Shown piece by piece: positions 12,699 through 25,840 of a DNA stretch of 64,000 nucleotides. The stretch is from Cryptomeria japonica (Eukaryota > Streptophyta > Pinopsida > Cupressales > Cupressaceae), in assembly GCF_030272615.1 (NCBI RefSeq), contig NC_081415.1, positions 627,477,240 through 627,541,239 on the forward strand. The letters run 5' to 3'. The notes under the pieces were generated by a model, which searched no databases, was not told the origin of the DNA, and saw only the letters and a program-made list of their open reading frames with translations. Both the position numbers and the translations under genes were made by a program. The stretch's first letter is position 1; the number at the start of each line of letters is the position of its first letter.

Positions 12699-14158
12699 TG
12701 TAGACGTATAAATCTAACCACTTTTCTAAATGAATAATTAATATTTATTTTAACCCATTCCTCCTATTAATTAAATTATATTTAATTAATTTCTTCACAT
12801 TCATCTATTTGATTAAATAAATTACTCAATTTATTTAATTAAGTTTACCTAAACCTTTTCTAGCCTTTGATTAAATAAATCACTCTATTTAATTAATTCC
12901 TCTTTCTCCCTTTTTAATTAAATTGATCCTTGCAAATAAATAAATTTATTTATTTATTTAAATCTCCCACTTGTATTTATGCAAGTTGCATCTATTTAGT
13001 TGAAATAAAGTAATTTTATTTTAATTAAAATCCTTTTTCCTCCACTTGCATTTTCCTACATCTCCCCCTTGCCTTTTAAACCCCCTTCTAGATTCTTCTA
13101 ATCCATTCCAATTAGCCTAATCCATCCCCTAATTATTGTCACAATCCTAAGCAAAGAGAAGTCACTTCTCAAAGCCTCCAAAGTCTTCAATAACCATTAA
13201 AGTCTTTATGTCCTCAACAAGTTAACCCTCAAAGTCTTCCAAACCATTTAAGGCTCTTACATAACCATTAATGGTTAACTCAACCTTCTTGCATGATTAG
13301 AGACTTTCTCTCTAACTCAACCCTCATCTAACCCAAGGGTCTCATCAAGAATTCATGGCTTTAACCTTGGTGATCCCTTTAACCCTTGCACAAGAGTTTA
13401 CCCCTTGGATAAAAGCTTTATTCAATGGATAACCCTACCGTAACCTTAACCCTTACCTCCTAAGGTAACCTTCATGTCTTCTCAAGAATTTAATGCTTCT
13501 TTCATCTCCTCTCAAGCAACCTCTTGTTGACAATTGTCACCATTTCATTGGTGAGAATTGTAAACATGGATTGATTAACTTTCAATCCTAGCCCTTGTTA
13601 AGATTATCCAATCTTGACCATCAATTACCCTATTGTTCCTATAAATAGAGCTCTCATTCTCTCATATTGATATAGAAGTTTTTATGTATCAAACTTATAG
13701 TCATTTTGCTAATGATATATCCAAGTCTTTGTGCATCAAACTTATAGTCATTTTACTAAGCATTTTAGCCTCTCTTTGTTAAATCATCATAATAGCATTT
13801 AGAAGCATTTTAATATCATAGAATATCCATGTTAGACTAGTATATCATTGCTAGGATAATTTTCTAATCTTATCATCATCTTTATGCTAGTTTAATCATC
13901 ATAGTTTCAATATCATACATGTCTTAGGAATACATTCATGCATAATAATAAAACATCACTCGTTCTTGGAGTTGTCATTCCTAAGTCACTTTGCTCAGTG
14001 ATCTGAGAGAAAAGACATTGAATTTAGGGATCTTGTGAGATAGAGAACAATGGGACACCCCTTGGGAATTTGAGTTATTTCAATATAGTTCCTATAATGT
14101 GCACCAAGAGTCTCATTGGTGTGTGGGCCTTTTGAATCAGACTTTTACTTTTTTGTCA
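12699..14158 (+). repeat. 3' LTR of element A
   Basis: The LTR begins TGTAGACGTATAAATC just after the polypurine tract. The 3' end is placed at ...TTTTTGTCA (14158), where opposite-strand RT sequence of element C begins, but the exact end is uncertain. It contains a TATA box (TATAAATA, 13640-13647). Segments such as CCTAATCCATCCC and ATTATTGTCACA (about 13110-13145) also occur in the LTRs of element B on the other strand, so A and B are related. A near-repeat of about 30 bp (CATCAAACTTATAGTCATTTT type) occurs twice near 13686-13765. Confidence 0.8.
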
Positions 14159-14161
14159 CCC

Positions 14162-14510
14162 TCATTTCCCGCATACAAGATAAACTATCATGTCTATGTT
14201 AGGTAATGGGAAATCATCCTTAGGACATTCCTTGTTTGAATTTCGGAAGTCTGTACAAATTCTTATACCCCCAATGGGTTTAGTCACAGGTATTAAATTG
14301 GATATCCATTTTGCATAGTTAATAGATCTAATGAAGCCCACATCCAGAAGTTTTTGTAGTTCCACCTTTACCAGTAATGCGATCTATGGATGCATCTTTC
14401 TGAGTTTTTGCTTGTATGGTTTGATTCCTGGTAACATCGGTAAGTGATGCAATACCAACTCTAGATCTAGACCTAGCATATATGCATATGACCAAGCAAA
14501 ATTGATCGGG
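14162..14510 (-). pseudogene. Reverse transcriptase, N-terminal part (element C)
   Basis: The minus strand reads LGLDLELVLHHLPMLPGIKP, KLRKMHP, then after a break LQKLLDVGFIRSINYAKWIS, GGIRICTDFRNSNKECPKDD and FPLPNIDMIVYLVCGK. These are the finger motifs of Ty3/gypsy RT. The coding stops at about 14165, exactly where the 3' LTR of element A ends, so the YVDD half has been separated by that insertion. Confidence 0.85.
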
Positions 14511-15597
14511 CATTGTTTGAAGAATTGTATGAACTTATTCTTTTCTTCATGATTTAATGGTTTAGCTAAGTGGATATTGTGTATGACCTCTCCTTCTGCT
14601 ATATTGATTTCTTTAGTCTTTTCCACCAACAATGCAGAATTTTCTTGTTCAAAAGGGAGATTATCTAACTTTCTTTTAACATTGTTATCACTTTCATATG
14701 CATCTTCTGACATAGAGGAACTTTCCTCTCCAAGGTATGCTATTCTGTCCAAGTCTATAGCAAACCCTACCTTATGATCAGCATAGGGAAACCCTTCTCT
14801 AACACCAAGGAATTTTGTGATAGCTTCATCATTTTCAAACCAGTCCAAAATTGGTGACTCTTCTTGCCCCCAGTCAATTAAATGTGAATGTATAAGGGGT
14901 AAATCTTCTCTTTCGTCTGTTGGATAAGTTTCTAACATCATGCACACTTGTTTATTCTGAACATATTTTACTGATCTTGGGTGAGCTGGTATATCCTTGT
15001 AGACAATGCCATCATCAATAAGTGGTCAGTTGTCATATGCCATGTCTATTGTTCATGAGCTACTATTGTGAATAGATAGAAATTCATAGTTGTGAGAATC
15101 TATCACACTTTCTATATATGTTTAGTTGTATTCATACATAATGGAATGTGTTCCTGACTTGTAGATCCTCTTTGTGTGGTGGAACCTTCTCTTAATCCTA
15201 GTATAAGACGTTCCAATCTTTCTTCATCTAACTCATTTGGTAGAGCTAGGTTTTTTTCTCTTGGTATAATTATGGCATCTATTGGCAGAATCCAAGTATT
15301 AAACTCACTTGCAGGTGCTAATCCATTTTCTGTTACCAAATTTGTAGGTGTTAACCCAGTCTCTGTTACCACATTTTCTTGTGAAGATCTTTCAGGTACC
15401 ATGTTGTTGGATGATGCCATATTAGTTTCTTGTAAAAGGCTCTTGAGATCTTCACCATCTGATTCCATACTAGGGTATGTTGCTACTTATTTCTTTCTAT
15501 GAGATGGAGGAAAAACCCACACTAATAACTGATTTTGAGGTATATACTCTGATGCTAGTCTAGGTTTATTCAGTATGTCAAGTGTCTGTTTTCTTGC
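14511..15597 (-). pseudogene. pol linker with LIDWG module (element C)
   Basis: This acidic linker lies between the G-patch and RT. It contains IHSHLIDWGQEE, then FENDEAITKFL, HKVGFAIDLDRIAYLGE and, near RT, NIHLAKPLNHEE, all matched in A and B. A second, diverged copy of the LIDWG module is present in gag of the same element (see 16890-17065). Stops split the linker into frames 14384-14947 and 15112-15468. Confidence 0.65.
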
Positions 15598-15912
15598 CTA
15601 TGTTATCTTTGTAACGTGTTTATATCCTAACCCTTGATTCTTTGGGTTGTCTTGAGGTAAAACAGGTTCTAGTCTTCCTTGTTTCTGTGGTCCCAAGCCT
15701 GTGGTACCATAATACCCATGTTTTTGTAGCATCTTGAAACCATTTCCATACTCCTCTAAGGGTAACCTGGCTATTGTCATGTCTTTTTCTTCTTTATATA
15801 ACCATTGATTGACATCTTCATCTAAGTATTCTTCTTGTAAGTCTCCCCATCTAATGAATGAGCATGAATGTGAGTAGTTGACTATCTCTTTTCCTTTATC
15901 TTGTTTTATCAA
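15598..15912 (-). pseudogene. G-patch domain segment (element C)
   Basis: A 104-codon open frame reads YGNGFKMLQKHGYYGTTGLG and then PKNQGLGYKH. It is the counterpart of the G-patch in elements A (about 3160-3300) and B (about 55090-55290). The domain probably binds RNA or partners a helicase, but its role in plant retrotransposons is not established. Confidence 0.7.
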
Positions 15913-16565
15913 AGTAGTCTGAAGTTTCCCAAAAGATTTAGGAGAAAGAGATAATTGGCTGACATTTGATGTACTTGAAATGAAATATTTCCCACAACTG
16001 ACATCTTTAATCTATAAAGAAGGTATTGTAGGTGTAGGTTTCTGTGTTTCTGTAATTGTCAATGAGTCCATTTGTGTGGTGAGCGGGGCTACAAGATTCA
16101 TAGGTACTTGGTTATCCACACTTGTCTTTAAGTGATTACAGTGTTGAAATGGGTTCGGATCACCATGGAAGGTGATTTCAATGTCAATGTATGGAAATTA
16201 AACACATTGGTCAAATGTTGAAGGTACGGCTTGCATGTCATGAATTCATGGGCAACCTAATAGCATGTTATATCCCAAATCTCTATCCAAGACTTGAAAG
16301 TTAACCTCTGTTGTGATAGGTCCTACTTGTACTGGTAGTGTAACCACACCTTTTGAAGGGTCTTCTTCATCATCATATGCCTTTATGTTTATTCTCTTTG
16401 TGGGATCAATGTGAAGTTCAGAATATCCCAATGCCTTGACCAACTTTAGTGTACAGATGTTAAGACCAACTCCTCCATCTATGAGTACTCTTCTGACTTT
16501 CTTCTTATGTATGTAAACCTCTAGATCTAGTGGATCATTGTGAAAAGGTTTATTAGTAGGAACAT
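15913..16565 (-). pseudogene. Aspartic protease (element C)
   Basis: The minus strand encodes RRVLIDGGVGLNICTLKLVK (about 16435-16500), with the D-G-G active-site triplet in the retropepsin position. It continues INIKAYDDEEDPSKGVVTLP, then LDRDLGYNMLLGCP with a stop where Trp is expected (TGG to a stop codon), then IHDMQAVPSTFDQC. The protease processes the polyprotein. It is inactive here because of the stop. Confidence 0.8.
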
Positions 16566-17447
16566 CTCATTCTGTGAAAGCAATACGGGTAGAAGCGGCC
16601 AGATTCCCCACCATGGATTGAAAAACATTTTCATCTATGTCTCTGGCAACCACTAAGTCTTGAAGTGCTTTATCTAGGATAGCCCTGTGATTTGGTGATA
16701 TGTGCAACAACTCAAAGAGAGATATTTGTGTTGGGGTTTTCTTCAGTTGCTCAACCACATTATAATTTCCTATTGTTGGTGAATGATTTGATGGTACTCC
16801 TTGTAATGTACCTTTTGATATGTGCGTGATTACTGCAAAAATCTTTGTCTCTTGGATTTACTGTGATAGTAGCCACTATGTTATCTCTTGTGAGAGATTT
16901 CACTCCTTCAAAATATGTTGTGCTATCAAGGTTTATTTCATATCCCATCTTATAATCATCATGTGAAATTCTGACATCCATGAATTTTGCTATAACCTCA
17001 TCCTCTTCAAATCATCCTGAATATGGTGGTTCTTCATGCCCCCAGTCTATAAGACATAGATTCTCATCTTTATCATACCTTGGTGCATGCAAACCTGATT
17101 ATCACAGTTATAGGTCCATTGACTTTGCTCATCGTCATCAAATTCTTCTTTTGGGTTAATATTTATTGTATCTCGTGCACTAATAGCATGGATGGTATAG
17201 TCATGTGAGACCTTTGTATAGTTAACAGTGTTGTCTTGTGTTCTTGATGTTGATGCCTTACCTTTGTCGTGTTTGACAAAAGGGTCTTTAAAGATGGTGT
17301 GATTTGTGTTTGTCGAAGCTTTGTTTGTGTCCACTGTGATATCACTTTGCTCCATCAAATCCTAAATTAGGTTCTTCAGCTTATAGCAACTTGTCGTCTT
17401 ATGACCCTTTGTATGATGATAGTCACATAAATCATTATCATTCCACC
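16566..17447 (-). pseudogene. gag C-terminal part, with an extra module (element C)
   Basis: From the X insertion leftwards: NDNDLCDYHHTKGHKTTSCY (a C-x-x-H type zinc finger as in Tat gag), KLKNLI, a stop (TAG) and a linker. The segment at about 16890-17065 reads LIDWGHEE, FEEDEVIAKF and DYKMGYEINLDSTTYFE. It closely resembles the post-protease linker of the same element and looks like a duplicated copy inserted in gag. After it, IVATITVNP and VVEQLKKTPTQISLFELLHI rejoin the normal gag sequence as seen in B. Several stops and frame changes are present. Confidence 0.65.
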
Positions 17448-20400
17448 TATCGGTTCCCAAACCAACAGTCCCCAAGTCTTAGAGGAATTGCCACTAACTC
17501 ATCGACAAACTCGGGGAAGGATTTGGCCAACGAACGAGATTTAGTCACAAGACTAAGATCTCCTACTCTTTTGGCTCTGCGAGACCAAGGCGGGTGAACC
17601 TATGGAGTGTCTAACAACTTTCAGCTTCACAATACTCAGGACACTACAACTTACAGCAGATCATCTCAATGAAAGATACTAAGGAAGATGGATAAACTCC
17701 TGGTTATGGCTTTAACCTTAGTTTGTAAGCATCTAAGCACTCATTGAGGAGGGGTTTTTCTACACTAATCCTACTCCTAATGCTGAAAGGAAATGTAGAA
17801 ATAAAAGATATTGATTAGAGAATGATTCTAAGAATATGAATAACACATAACACCAATGCCTTCACAATTGGGCAGCATAGTCTACTTTTAGAATATGGCT
17901 TTATACCCAAATAGGTGAACTTGTAACCCAAAAAGATCTAAACATCAATGCCTTGCATCGATAGTCATCAACTAAGCTCTCCTTGTAATCATACTTAATG
18001 ATCCTACATGCAACAAATATTATCCAACATCCTATTTCAACGGTTTAATCTCTTCCTTGAAGAGAAGCAAAAAAACAAGATGAGCACCAAACTTGCTAGG
18101 ACAAAGTTGAACAATCCTTGATCATTAACTTCATAAATAATATTGTTACATAATGGCGACAACCACTAGAAGAACAATTTTTCATTACATACACTGTTGA
18201 TTACGACTATTCCAAGAATAAAGCACTACAAACTGAAAAATATGATCTAATTGTCATTACAATCTTGCACTGTACATAGAAGTCGAGCTTCCAGAATGCT
18301 AAGAGAAATTACATTCAAAATCATCTTTCTAAGAAGAAAAGAAAAAGATATACATGAGAGAGGAAAAAAAACTAAAGAAACCCTAAAAGCATCTTCAAAA
18401 TTGACATGTCTTCCTCTTGAGATCTGCAACTTACAGCACCCCTACTGGAAAGGTGTATAGAAAATCTGAAGATTTTTCAATGTTTGCTACATTTGGTTCA
18501 CTGTCCATTTGACTACAAAAGCCCACACATTTCTTTCTTTGCTTGGAGACTGAAAAATACCCCCTTTTGGTGAAGAGAAATATTTGATTTTTACTGCACT
18601 TTTTCCTCTTTTGCTCAAAAATAGTAAAACTCCCTTTGACTAAAATGCACAATAATTTCTCACATGCGACCCCTCCAAAAATTCACTTATCAGTAAAATA
18701 CCGGAAACATAGGTGGGATGGATGGTTACGCTCGATCCCGAGTAGCCGGGCGAGTCAGAAGATGATAAAATAATCCCCCTTTGTTGTAGCTAAAAATAAT
18801 TACTTTGTCGTGTCATTTTTTTTTTTTTTTCACATTTTTTACCTTTCCTTGTTGCATATCAAGTCCCTTGAATGCGTGGCACTTCATTCCATCTATTCCC
18901 ACCTGCTGGTAAAATTATCACCTCCTTCTAATTTACACCTTTGATAAAAAAGTTTTTCATTAACCAAGGACAACTCAATCTATTGCTACACTTTCTTGTT
19001 TTCCATCTTTGAAGTAAAACATTTTCCCATTTGATAAAATAATTACCAAATATCTAAATTTTGTGACACTCAAAAGATTTTACGAGTTACCCAACTTTTC
19101 ACTCTATCCATTCTTTCACCATTTTACCTTACTTGGAATCTTAAGTGAAAATATTCCACTTAAACAATCTTTCATTTTACCTTTCCTTAATAAAATAATT
19201 CCATTTCAAAAACAAGATTTCACCTCTGAGTCAAAACATTCTTCTATTTCACACAACTCTTAGGGGGTGAAAAATATACCTAGAGAATTATTTTACTTCA
19301 TCTCTTCACTGGAAATATTTCACACTCAGTGAAATATTTAATTTTATCAAAACTATTCTCATTCCTTGCCATAACTGCAGCAGAAGATGGCTATTTGTCT
19401 ACCTTTCTCAGGACAATCACATATCTTAGGAAAACAAATTTCTCATCAGTTTAGGTTCAAATATAAAGTGATTTCCCCTTCACGGGTAAAATAATTATCC
19501 ATGGGTGAAAACAAAAACCTTGATGCTGCAATACTCCACCTTGATTCTTACTTAACTGCCATTTCAACAGTATTTCACTGTGTTGTGCTAAATTATTTCC
19601 AGTCACCATGCTCTGTCAGTTTGATACAAACTTGAATACTTCAAAAAATATAACAGCAGCATGTCCAGGTCGTGATTATCTCATCTGGGCCATTTAATTG
19701 CTTGCCTGGAGCCCAAAATAAATTAAAAGATCGTTAAAATGGCTACCAAGGCATAGTATATAATCTGGGCACCCTCTGGAAGGGAAGAAACACCATTTGC
19801 TACTCAAAAACAGCCTGAAAAATGTGTCGGAGCTCAAAAACGTGATTCATTTTTCATTCTCACCTTTCATCTGTTTCCCATTTGTCCATTACCCTATATA
19901 ATAATTTTTCACTTCTGAATGGATTGACTGATCCACATTTGCACACCTCAATTCAGATGCCCCTTTTATTCTTTCCGATCACAAGCATCTACATTATCCC
20001 TGCCATGAGGTTTGCTCAGGCCAGATCTCCACCTCCAACATTTGGCATTTTAATTTTGTTTGCCTTGATTTCTTCTTACCCCGCGGTGATTTTCTTGGTG
20101 TGTTGAGACCTCGCAGGACAAGGAAAAAACTTACTCCCTCCTCATTATTTTGGGTAGGCCCACTTATAGTGTCCAGCGGTAATAAAATCAATCACTTAAT
20201 AAAGTGATTTTTTATTTCTTTTTCCTAGCCCGCAAGAATTTACTTATAGTGAGGGTTTAATAATCTTTGGGTGATTTTTACTTTCAAATCACATTTTAAA
20301 ACCTCTTCACATTAAATCTTAAAAAATGATTTAACAAAACTTGAAATTTTAATGGATCTTTCCTTTTATTTAAATAAAATATTATTTTAATCAATATAAT

Positions 20401-21642
20401 TAAGAATAATATTTATTTAATCATTTGAGCTTTAAAAGGTCACACAAAACATTATAGTCGGGCCCTAAAGTGGGTTCGGCTAAAAAAAACTTTTTAAGTT
20501 TTCATGCAACTGAATGGCTGGGAATGTACTGATACGTTGGCTTGAGATGCCCAGGAGTCAATAAATCTGACATTTCTGCAACCTTGACACCTAGCTGAAA
20601 ACACCTGAAGAGCCTCTAAAACAAGCTTCAAAAACTGACCCAAACACTTGACCAGACCTTGAGAGCTAGCATGCTAAACAATTGTAAAACTAAGAATCTG
20701 GGGCATCTGACAGATCTTTGATTCAACATCGAGTCAAAAGTTATTCACTGTCGAATTTGCTTACTCAAGCTTGTGTGAAATTGAAACTGTTGAATCAACC
20801 TTAGTAGTTTTCTAATCTTGATTTGAAAAAATATGAAATCATTACTTCACGAGCCTCCACTTGGCACACTGGTAGATGAATATACCCTGAACACACGTGT
20901 AAGAGGGTTTGACCTGAATAGGTCACATGTGAAATTTATAAACCCTCAAATTTGGCTCCTCTGAAAAATCAGAACATGCTGATGCTTACACCCCGAAAAA
21001 GTTCATTCGGAATGGGCTTCAAAAAGTGATCAAATGATGAGCTAGGGAACTACAAATTTGGGGAATGGAAGATAATCTTGCAGAGAATCATGGGGTACAA
21101 TTTATTTGAAGTGAAGATCATCTGGATGCAAATTATAAATTTTCAAAGTGGGCTCCTAACTGATGTTTGACGATGTTCAGTTGCAAAAATGAACCTTTGG
21201 CAAACGAAATTGGCTTTGAAAACTTGTCAAACGGACTAATGGGACTCAGCCACTTAGCACGGGGGCTCAAAAAATTTCAAGGAAACACGAACAACTCTTT
21301 GTTTGGCTTGATGATCATTAGGCACAAAGATATAACTACTCAAACAGGGCCACTCAAAAAAGTGCAGAAAGGTACAAAATGCAAACTTAACCTCAGGATC
21401 TCCAAATGAGACTTCACAAACGCATCAAAACAAATCTGAGGAAGCTGCAAACAGGTATATAGCATCTCTATAAGGTGTATTACCACCTTCTAAGAGGATT
21501 TCTCTTGACAATGTTCGAGTGCAAAAATATGAGCTCATCAAATGAGCTACTCAAGTTTGCTCAAAAAGGCGATTTTGAATGCAACCTACAAAATTTTGAG
21601 CCTTGGGTCCTCAAATTTATGCAAAATTTAGATGTCCCAACA
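17448..21642 (-). mobile_element. Element X: 4.2-kb ORF-less insertion (giant solo LTR or LARD-like)
   Basis: It is bounded by a perfect 5-bp duplication, CCACC (17443-17447 and 21643-21647). Removing it rejoins gag of element C in frame (…KPSWW / NDNDLCDYHH…). Read on the minus strand it begins TGTTGGGACATC and ends GGAACCGATA, so its ends are TG...TA, close to TG...CA. It has no coding frame above about 80 codons and I could not find a second copy of either end inside it. A solo LTR of a large element is the favoured reading; a large retrotransposon derivative is the alternative. Loosely repeated phrases (TTGACNATGTTCNGNTGCAAAAAT) occur near 21168 and 21507. Confidence 0.6.
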
Positions 21643-21647
21643 CCACC

Positions 21648-23451
21648 AACTTGGTTTGAAAGGATCTGGTTCATACACTCTAATCTCTGGCAAAGTGATC
21701 ACATTTGTTTGTATCAATTTCTTTAACGTTGATTCAATGGGCTCTACCAGTGGCATGTAATTCCTTCTTGGAGCATTCATTTTTGGGAATCTTGTGTTTG
21801 TAGCTTGCGCAGCGTTTGCATTTGTTGGCACTGTATTGTTTTCTGGATACATACATTTATTGTAAAAGGATGATTGTACTGGTCCTTGTAAAAATACAAT
21901 TGGTTGAGCCTTGTTAACTGTACGGGTGTCCACAACACCGACATTAGCCACATTCTTGTTTCTTGACCAAAACGTAGGTTTATCATTGTTTGTATTGTTT
22001 GTAGAAGCTCCATATTTTATGATACCTTGTTCTACAAGCCCTTCCTCCCATTTTAAAGCCTTTTCAGTGATTTGTTTAAATGAGGTCAAACATTGCATTT
22101 GTATTGGGTATTTAATCTGTGGAATCAAATTCTCTGAGAACATGTCAACTTGATCATTTTTTGGAATATTACTCTTGCATCTTTGGTAGAGAGATCTCCA
22201 CCGTTGTAAGAAGGATGTGAAGGTTTCATTTTGATTTTGTTTTGTAGCACATAGATGCATCAATGTAACTGGGGTATCAATGTTATATGAGAAATTTGCA
22301 ATGAATTGTTCAGCTAGTTCACCCCATGATATGATCTTAGGTGGAAGGTGTGAAAACCATTCCAAATCAGAACCTCCGAGAATCTTAGGGAACAATCTCA
22401 TCACATAGGTGTCCTCACGTGCAACCTCTATACATGCAGTAAAAAATTCTCTGATGTGATCCCTAGGATCACCATTCCTTCGGTATCTATCAAATTTCAG
22501 TGTTTCAAAATGTGGAGGGAAAGTAGACATGTATATTCTATGATCAAAGGGATAAGGACCTAAGTCCTGCATTGTATAACTCTCTTTGTCATTTCCGGTT
22601 TGCATAGTTGTCACTTGTTTTTGGAGATTATGTACTTGTTGGGTTAGAATTTCCATTTGAGTCAATGATGCATTATATGCATGTATGCTTCCCACAAAAG
22701 GATTTGTGGTAGTGTAAATAGGAGCATGTTGAAACATACCATAATTGTAATTATGTGTGTTGTGGCTTCTGCTAGGTGTTGTTAAATAAGCAAATTGTGA
22801 ACCCATGTATGGTTGGGTTGTACTCGTTGTATTAGCGGAACCTGGATTCATGTTCTGATGACTATATATGGAACCTATTGAGTGAGATATTCGTGGTTGT
22901 GTCGCACTTTTCATATGGGAAATATGCAAAGTTTGTGTTTGACTTGGTGCCAAAGCACTTGATACTGCTAGTGTGGTTTGAGATATTACAGTAGCCTGCG
23001 TTTGTGTGCTAACATTCATAGTCGAGCATGATGCACTTGCTTGAGAACTTGTGTTTGATACCAAAGTTGCTTGGGTTGATGACGTTGATACACTTTGGGA
23101 GGAACTTGAATCCATAGCTTGTGTTTGTGTTACAATTGGTACTTGACTGCTATTTTGACCTAAGGTAATTTCTGGTGATAAGATCATTGTGACATCAAAA
23201 CCTTGAGGTAGCTTGGCACCATTTTGTAACAACAAAGAAAGATACCTATCTCTATCATTGTTTATAAGAGCATTTGGAATCATAAGGATGTGTGGGTCTT
23301 GTTGAGCTGCCTCGATTTCTTCACGTGTCAAGTTTTGTTGTCGCTCTTCTATTGTTGGCATGACATAAGGATTTGATTGTTGATAGTTTGACTATTTGAC
23401 ATATCCATGTTCCAAGTAGGGTTAATTGACGAGTCATTATTTGGATCCATT
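21648..23451 (-). pseudogene. gag N-terminal and capsid part (element C)
   Basis: A 577-codon open frame covers 23361 to 21628; its last codons read into X. It has a Ser/Thr/Gln-rich N-terminal half and then a retrotransposon gag domain: YPFDHRIYMSTFPPHFETLK, GDPRDHIREFFTACIEVARE, LGGSDLEWFSHLPP and FTSFLQRWRSLYQRC. Gag forms the particle. An upstream ATG (about 23451) gives MDPNNDSSINPTWNMDMSN but is one base out of frame with the main frame, so a small indel near the N-terminus is likely. The zinc-finger end lies left of X at 17047-17442. Confidence 0.8.
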
Positions 23452-24912
23452 TTACCCTTTGTTTTATGTGACCTTGTGATGGGCATTTAAGACTACTATA
23501 TGATGACATTAGTACCTAATGAAAGACGACGACAAACCTTGGGTATGAATACAAGACCCTAGACTAAAAAAGTGATGTATGCAAAACTAGACCTAACTCT
23601 CTATTGGGGATTAGAACATGGAACTTGGTGAAATTTTTTTTGAGGTGTTTGTAATGAATGTCTTTCAAGTTCTTGTTAAAGGAGTTTTGCTGCAATTTCT
23701 CTATCAATTTCGCAAGCAATCTTATACTCTCTATCTAGTTCAAACTCGACTCCTATGTACTGAGGTGCACTTGTCTTTAATTGCCAATCCAAGTTATCTA
23801 AGTCGTTAATGATTTCTCGTTGATCGTCGTTTGGCACTAGATTAGGTTGCTCAAATGGGAGCAAATCATCACCCAGTAGACCCATTATAACACATGCTAG
23901 GACCTTCTAAGATGATTATACAAATGATGACAAACTATGACAAACGTATATGGAGCCTAAAAAAGGACTAAAAATGAAGATTATGACGCTACTAGAATGA
24001 ATATCTATGAAAAGATCTATGAGGATGCTAATGGGACACAAATAAAGACTTTCTAATAACTATGTAAAACTTACGCAAGGACTTATGCAAAGATTACAAT
24101 GATGTATATGGGAACTTTATGAGGACGATAATGAGGACTATGCAAGGACTGATGTAAAGTAAGGACGTAAATGAGGATTATAATGAGGATGATAATGAGG
24201 ACTATGCAAGGACTATGATGCAAAGTGAGGATGTGAATGAGGACTATAATAAGGATGATGCAAACCCTAAGGACTCTAAGAAAACCTATGGTCACAAGTA
24301 TGCAAAAATTTGAACTTTGTTGGAATTGTTTGATGTTTCAAGATAGACTTTGTTTCAAGTAACTTTGTTTGTGGGACAAGTCTTTTTTTTTAATTATGAG
24401 AACACTATCTGAAGATAAGTATAGCTGGATGAATTGTGTTTAGAAAAACTCTGAGAATTCAGAGCTAAGCAAGGTAGGGCCTAAGATAGCCCAAATACTG
24501 ACTCAATATTGGTTTAACACAACGATAAATACAAGAACACAGAAGACAATCTTAGGCTAGATATTGAAAACCAATCAAACAGGCCCTTACGAAATACCGA
24601 AACAAGACAAACAACTAGAGAGTCTAGCAGCATTGGCTCCACTCCACATCACACACTTCTCGGGCATGCCAGTCTCTCTTACCCTGAAGATTTGAAGATC
24701 TTATCACCAATGGATTTATGTCTCATAATGCAAGGTACATGAAGGTTATCTATGGGGTACAATCCACACTCCCAGAATCAACGAATGTGGGATTTGGGCT
24801 ACTAAGTTGGTTCTTATTGTAAATTTTGAGGGGTCTGGATCCAATGACGAATTCTCAGAGAAAGCCACTTAAGGCTTTAGTTAACCTTATTGGTGCAGGG
24901 AAGGCCCCCACA
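23452..24912 (-). other. Leader of element C, left part
   Basis: Untranslated leader between gag and the D insertion. It has no coding signal and contains the minisatellite at 24110-24265. Confidence 0.5.
24110..24265. repeat. Minisatellite, GAGGACTATGCAAGGACT-type
   Basis: Two to three degenerate units of about 65-70 bp are built from GAGGACTATGCAAGGACT, AAAGTGAGGATGTGAATGA and ATAATGAGGATG. They lie in the leader of element C. Confidence 0.6.
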
Positions 24913-25326
24913 TGTTGATTATCCACAGGTATCGCATGTCTAAGAAGAACATCTAATTCTCATAGATGATTTGGATGTGCACAACAATACTCTCACGGGC
25001 AATATAAGTGTATACACAACAGAGCCTTCACGGGTATTGTGGATACACGCAGTATATACTTCAACTAATATCGCTATATTCTAAGGCTCTTGATAGAACA
25101 AATAATATATCCGTCTAAAACATATGAAGAGACATGACCCTAAACTGAGTAACCCATCAAAACAAGAGTGCAATTAGGATAAACAAATATGATCAACACT
25201 CCCTCACTAATGAGATGAATACTAATTAAATATTACTTAAGGATAAGTCAGCGATAAGTAAGATATTAATAAAAGTTAAAGATAACAGTCAGGGGAAAGA
25301 TATCTCTTGTTGCTATAGCATCAACA
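24913..25326 (-). repeat. 3' LTR of element D
   Basis: This is the left copy of the direct repeat, 414 bp, preceded on the minus strand by the polypurine tract AAGAGGGAG. Confidence 0.9.
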
Positions 25327-25339
25327 CTCCCTCTTAGCT

Positions 25340-25840
25340 AGGGAGGTATATTTTCAAATATCCATGTCATGGAGTCTCTCAACATGACACTCACAGTGGC
25401 TACACCCATCTGTGGAAAATAGTTTATCATGGAGTCTCTCAATGTGATAATGTCATGAGGCCTCTCAACATGATGTCCACCATGGATACTCCCATGTGTA
25501 GAAAGCAACACACGTACAAGTGCCCATCACAGAGTCTCTCAACATGATATCATCTTAGAGTCACTCAACATGATGTCCACCATGGCTACTCCCATGAGGG
25601 GAAGGAAGAAAGTGCACAAGTGTCCATCACGAAATCACTCAACGTGATGTCATCATGGAGTCTCTCAACATGACTTCCACCATGGCTACTCCTACAGGGT
25701 GGATAAACACAAGTACAAGAGAATCATCACAGAGTCTCTCAACGTGATGTCCACAATGGCTACTCCCATTAGTGGAAGGAAACACATCGTCATGAAGTCA
25801 CTCAACATGACGCCCACCATGGCTACTCCCCGAGGTGGAA
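25340..25840. repeat. Tandem repeat block 1 in element D
   Basis: Units of about 50-90 bp are built from GGAGTCTCTCAACATGAT, GTCCACCATGGCTACTCCC and a GTGGAAGG spacer, repeated about seven times. They lie just inside the 3' LTR. Confidence 0.75.

Noticed and set aside
25340-25840. Tandem repeats as a centromeric satellite
   Set aside because: Only about seven units, variable in length and confined to the interior of element D.
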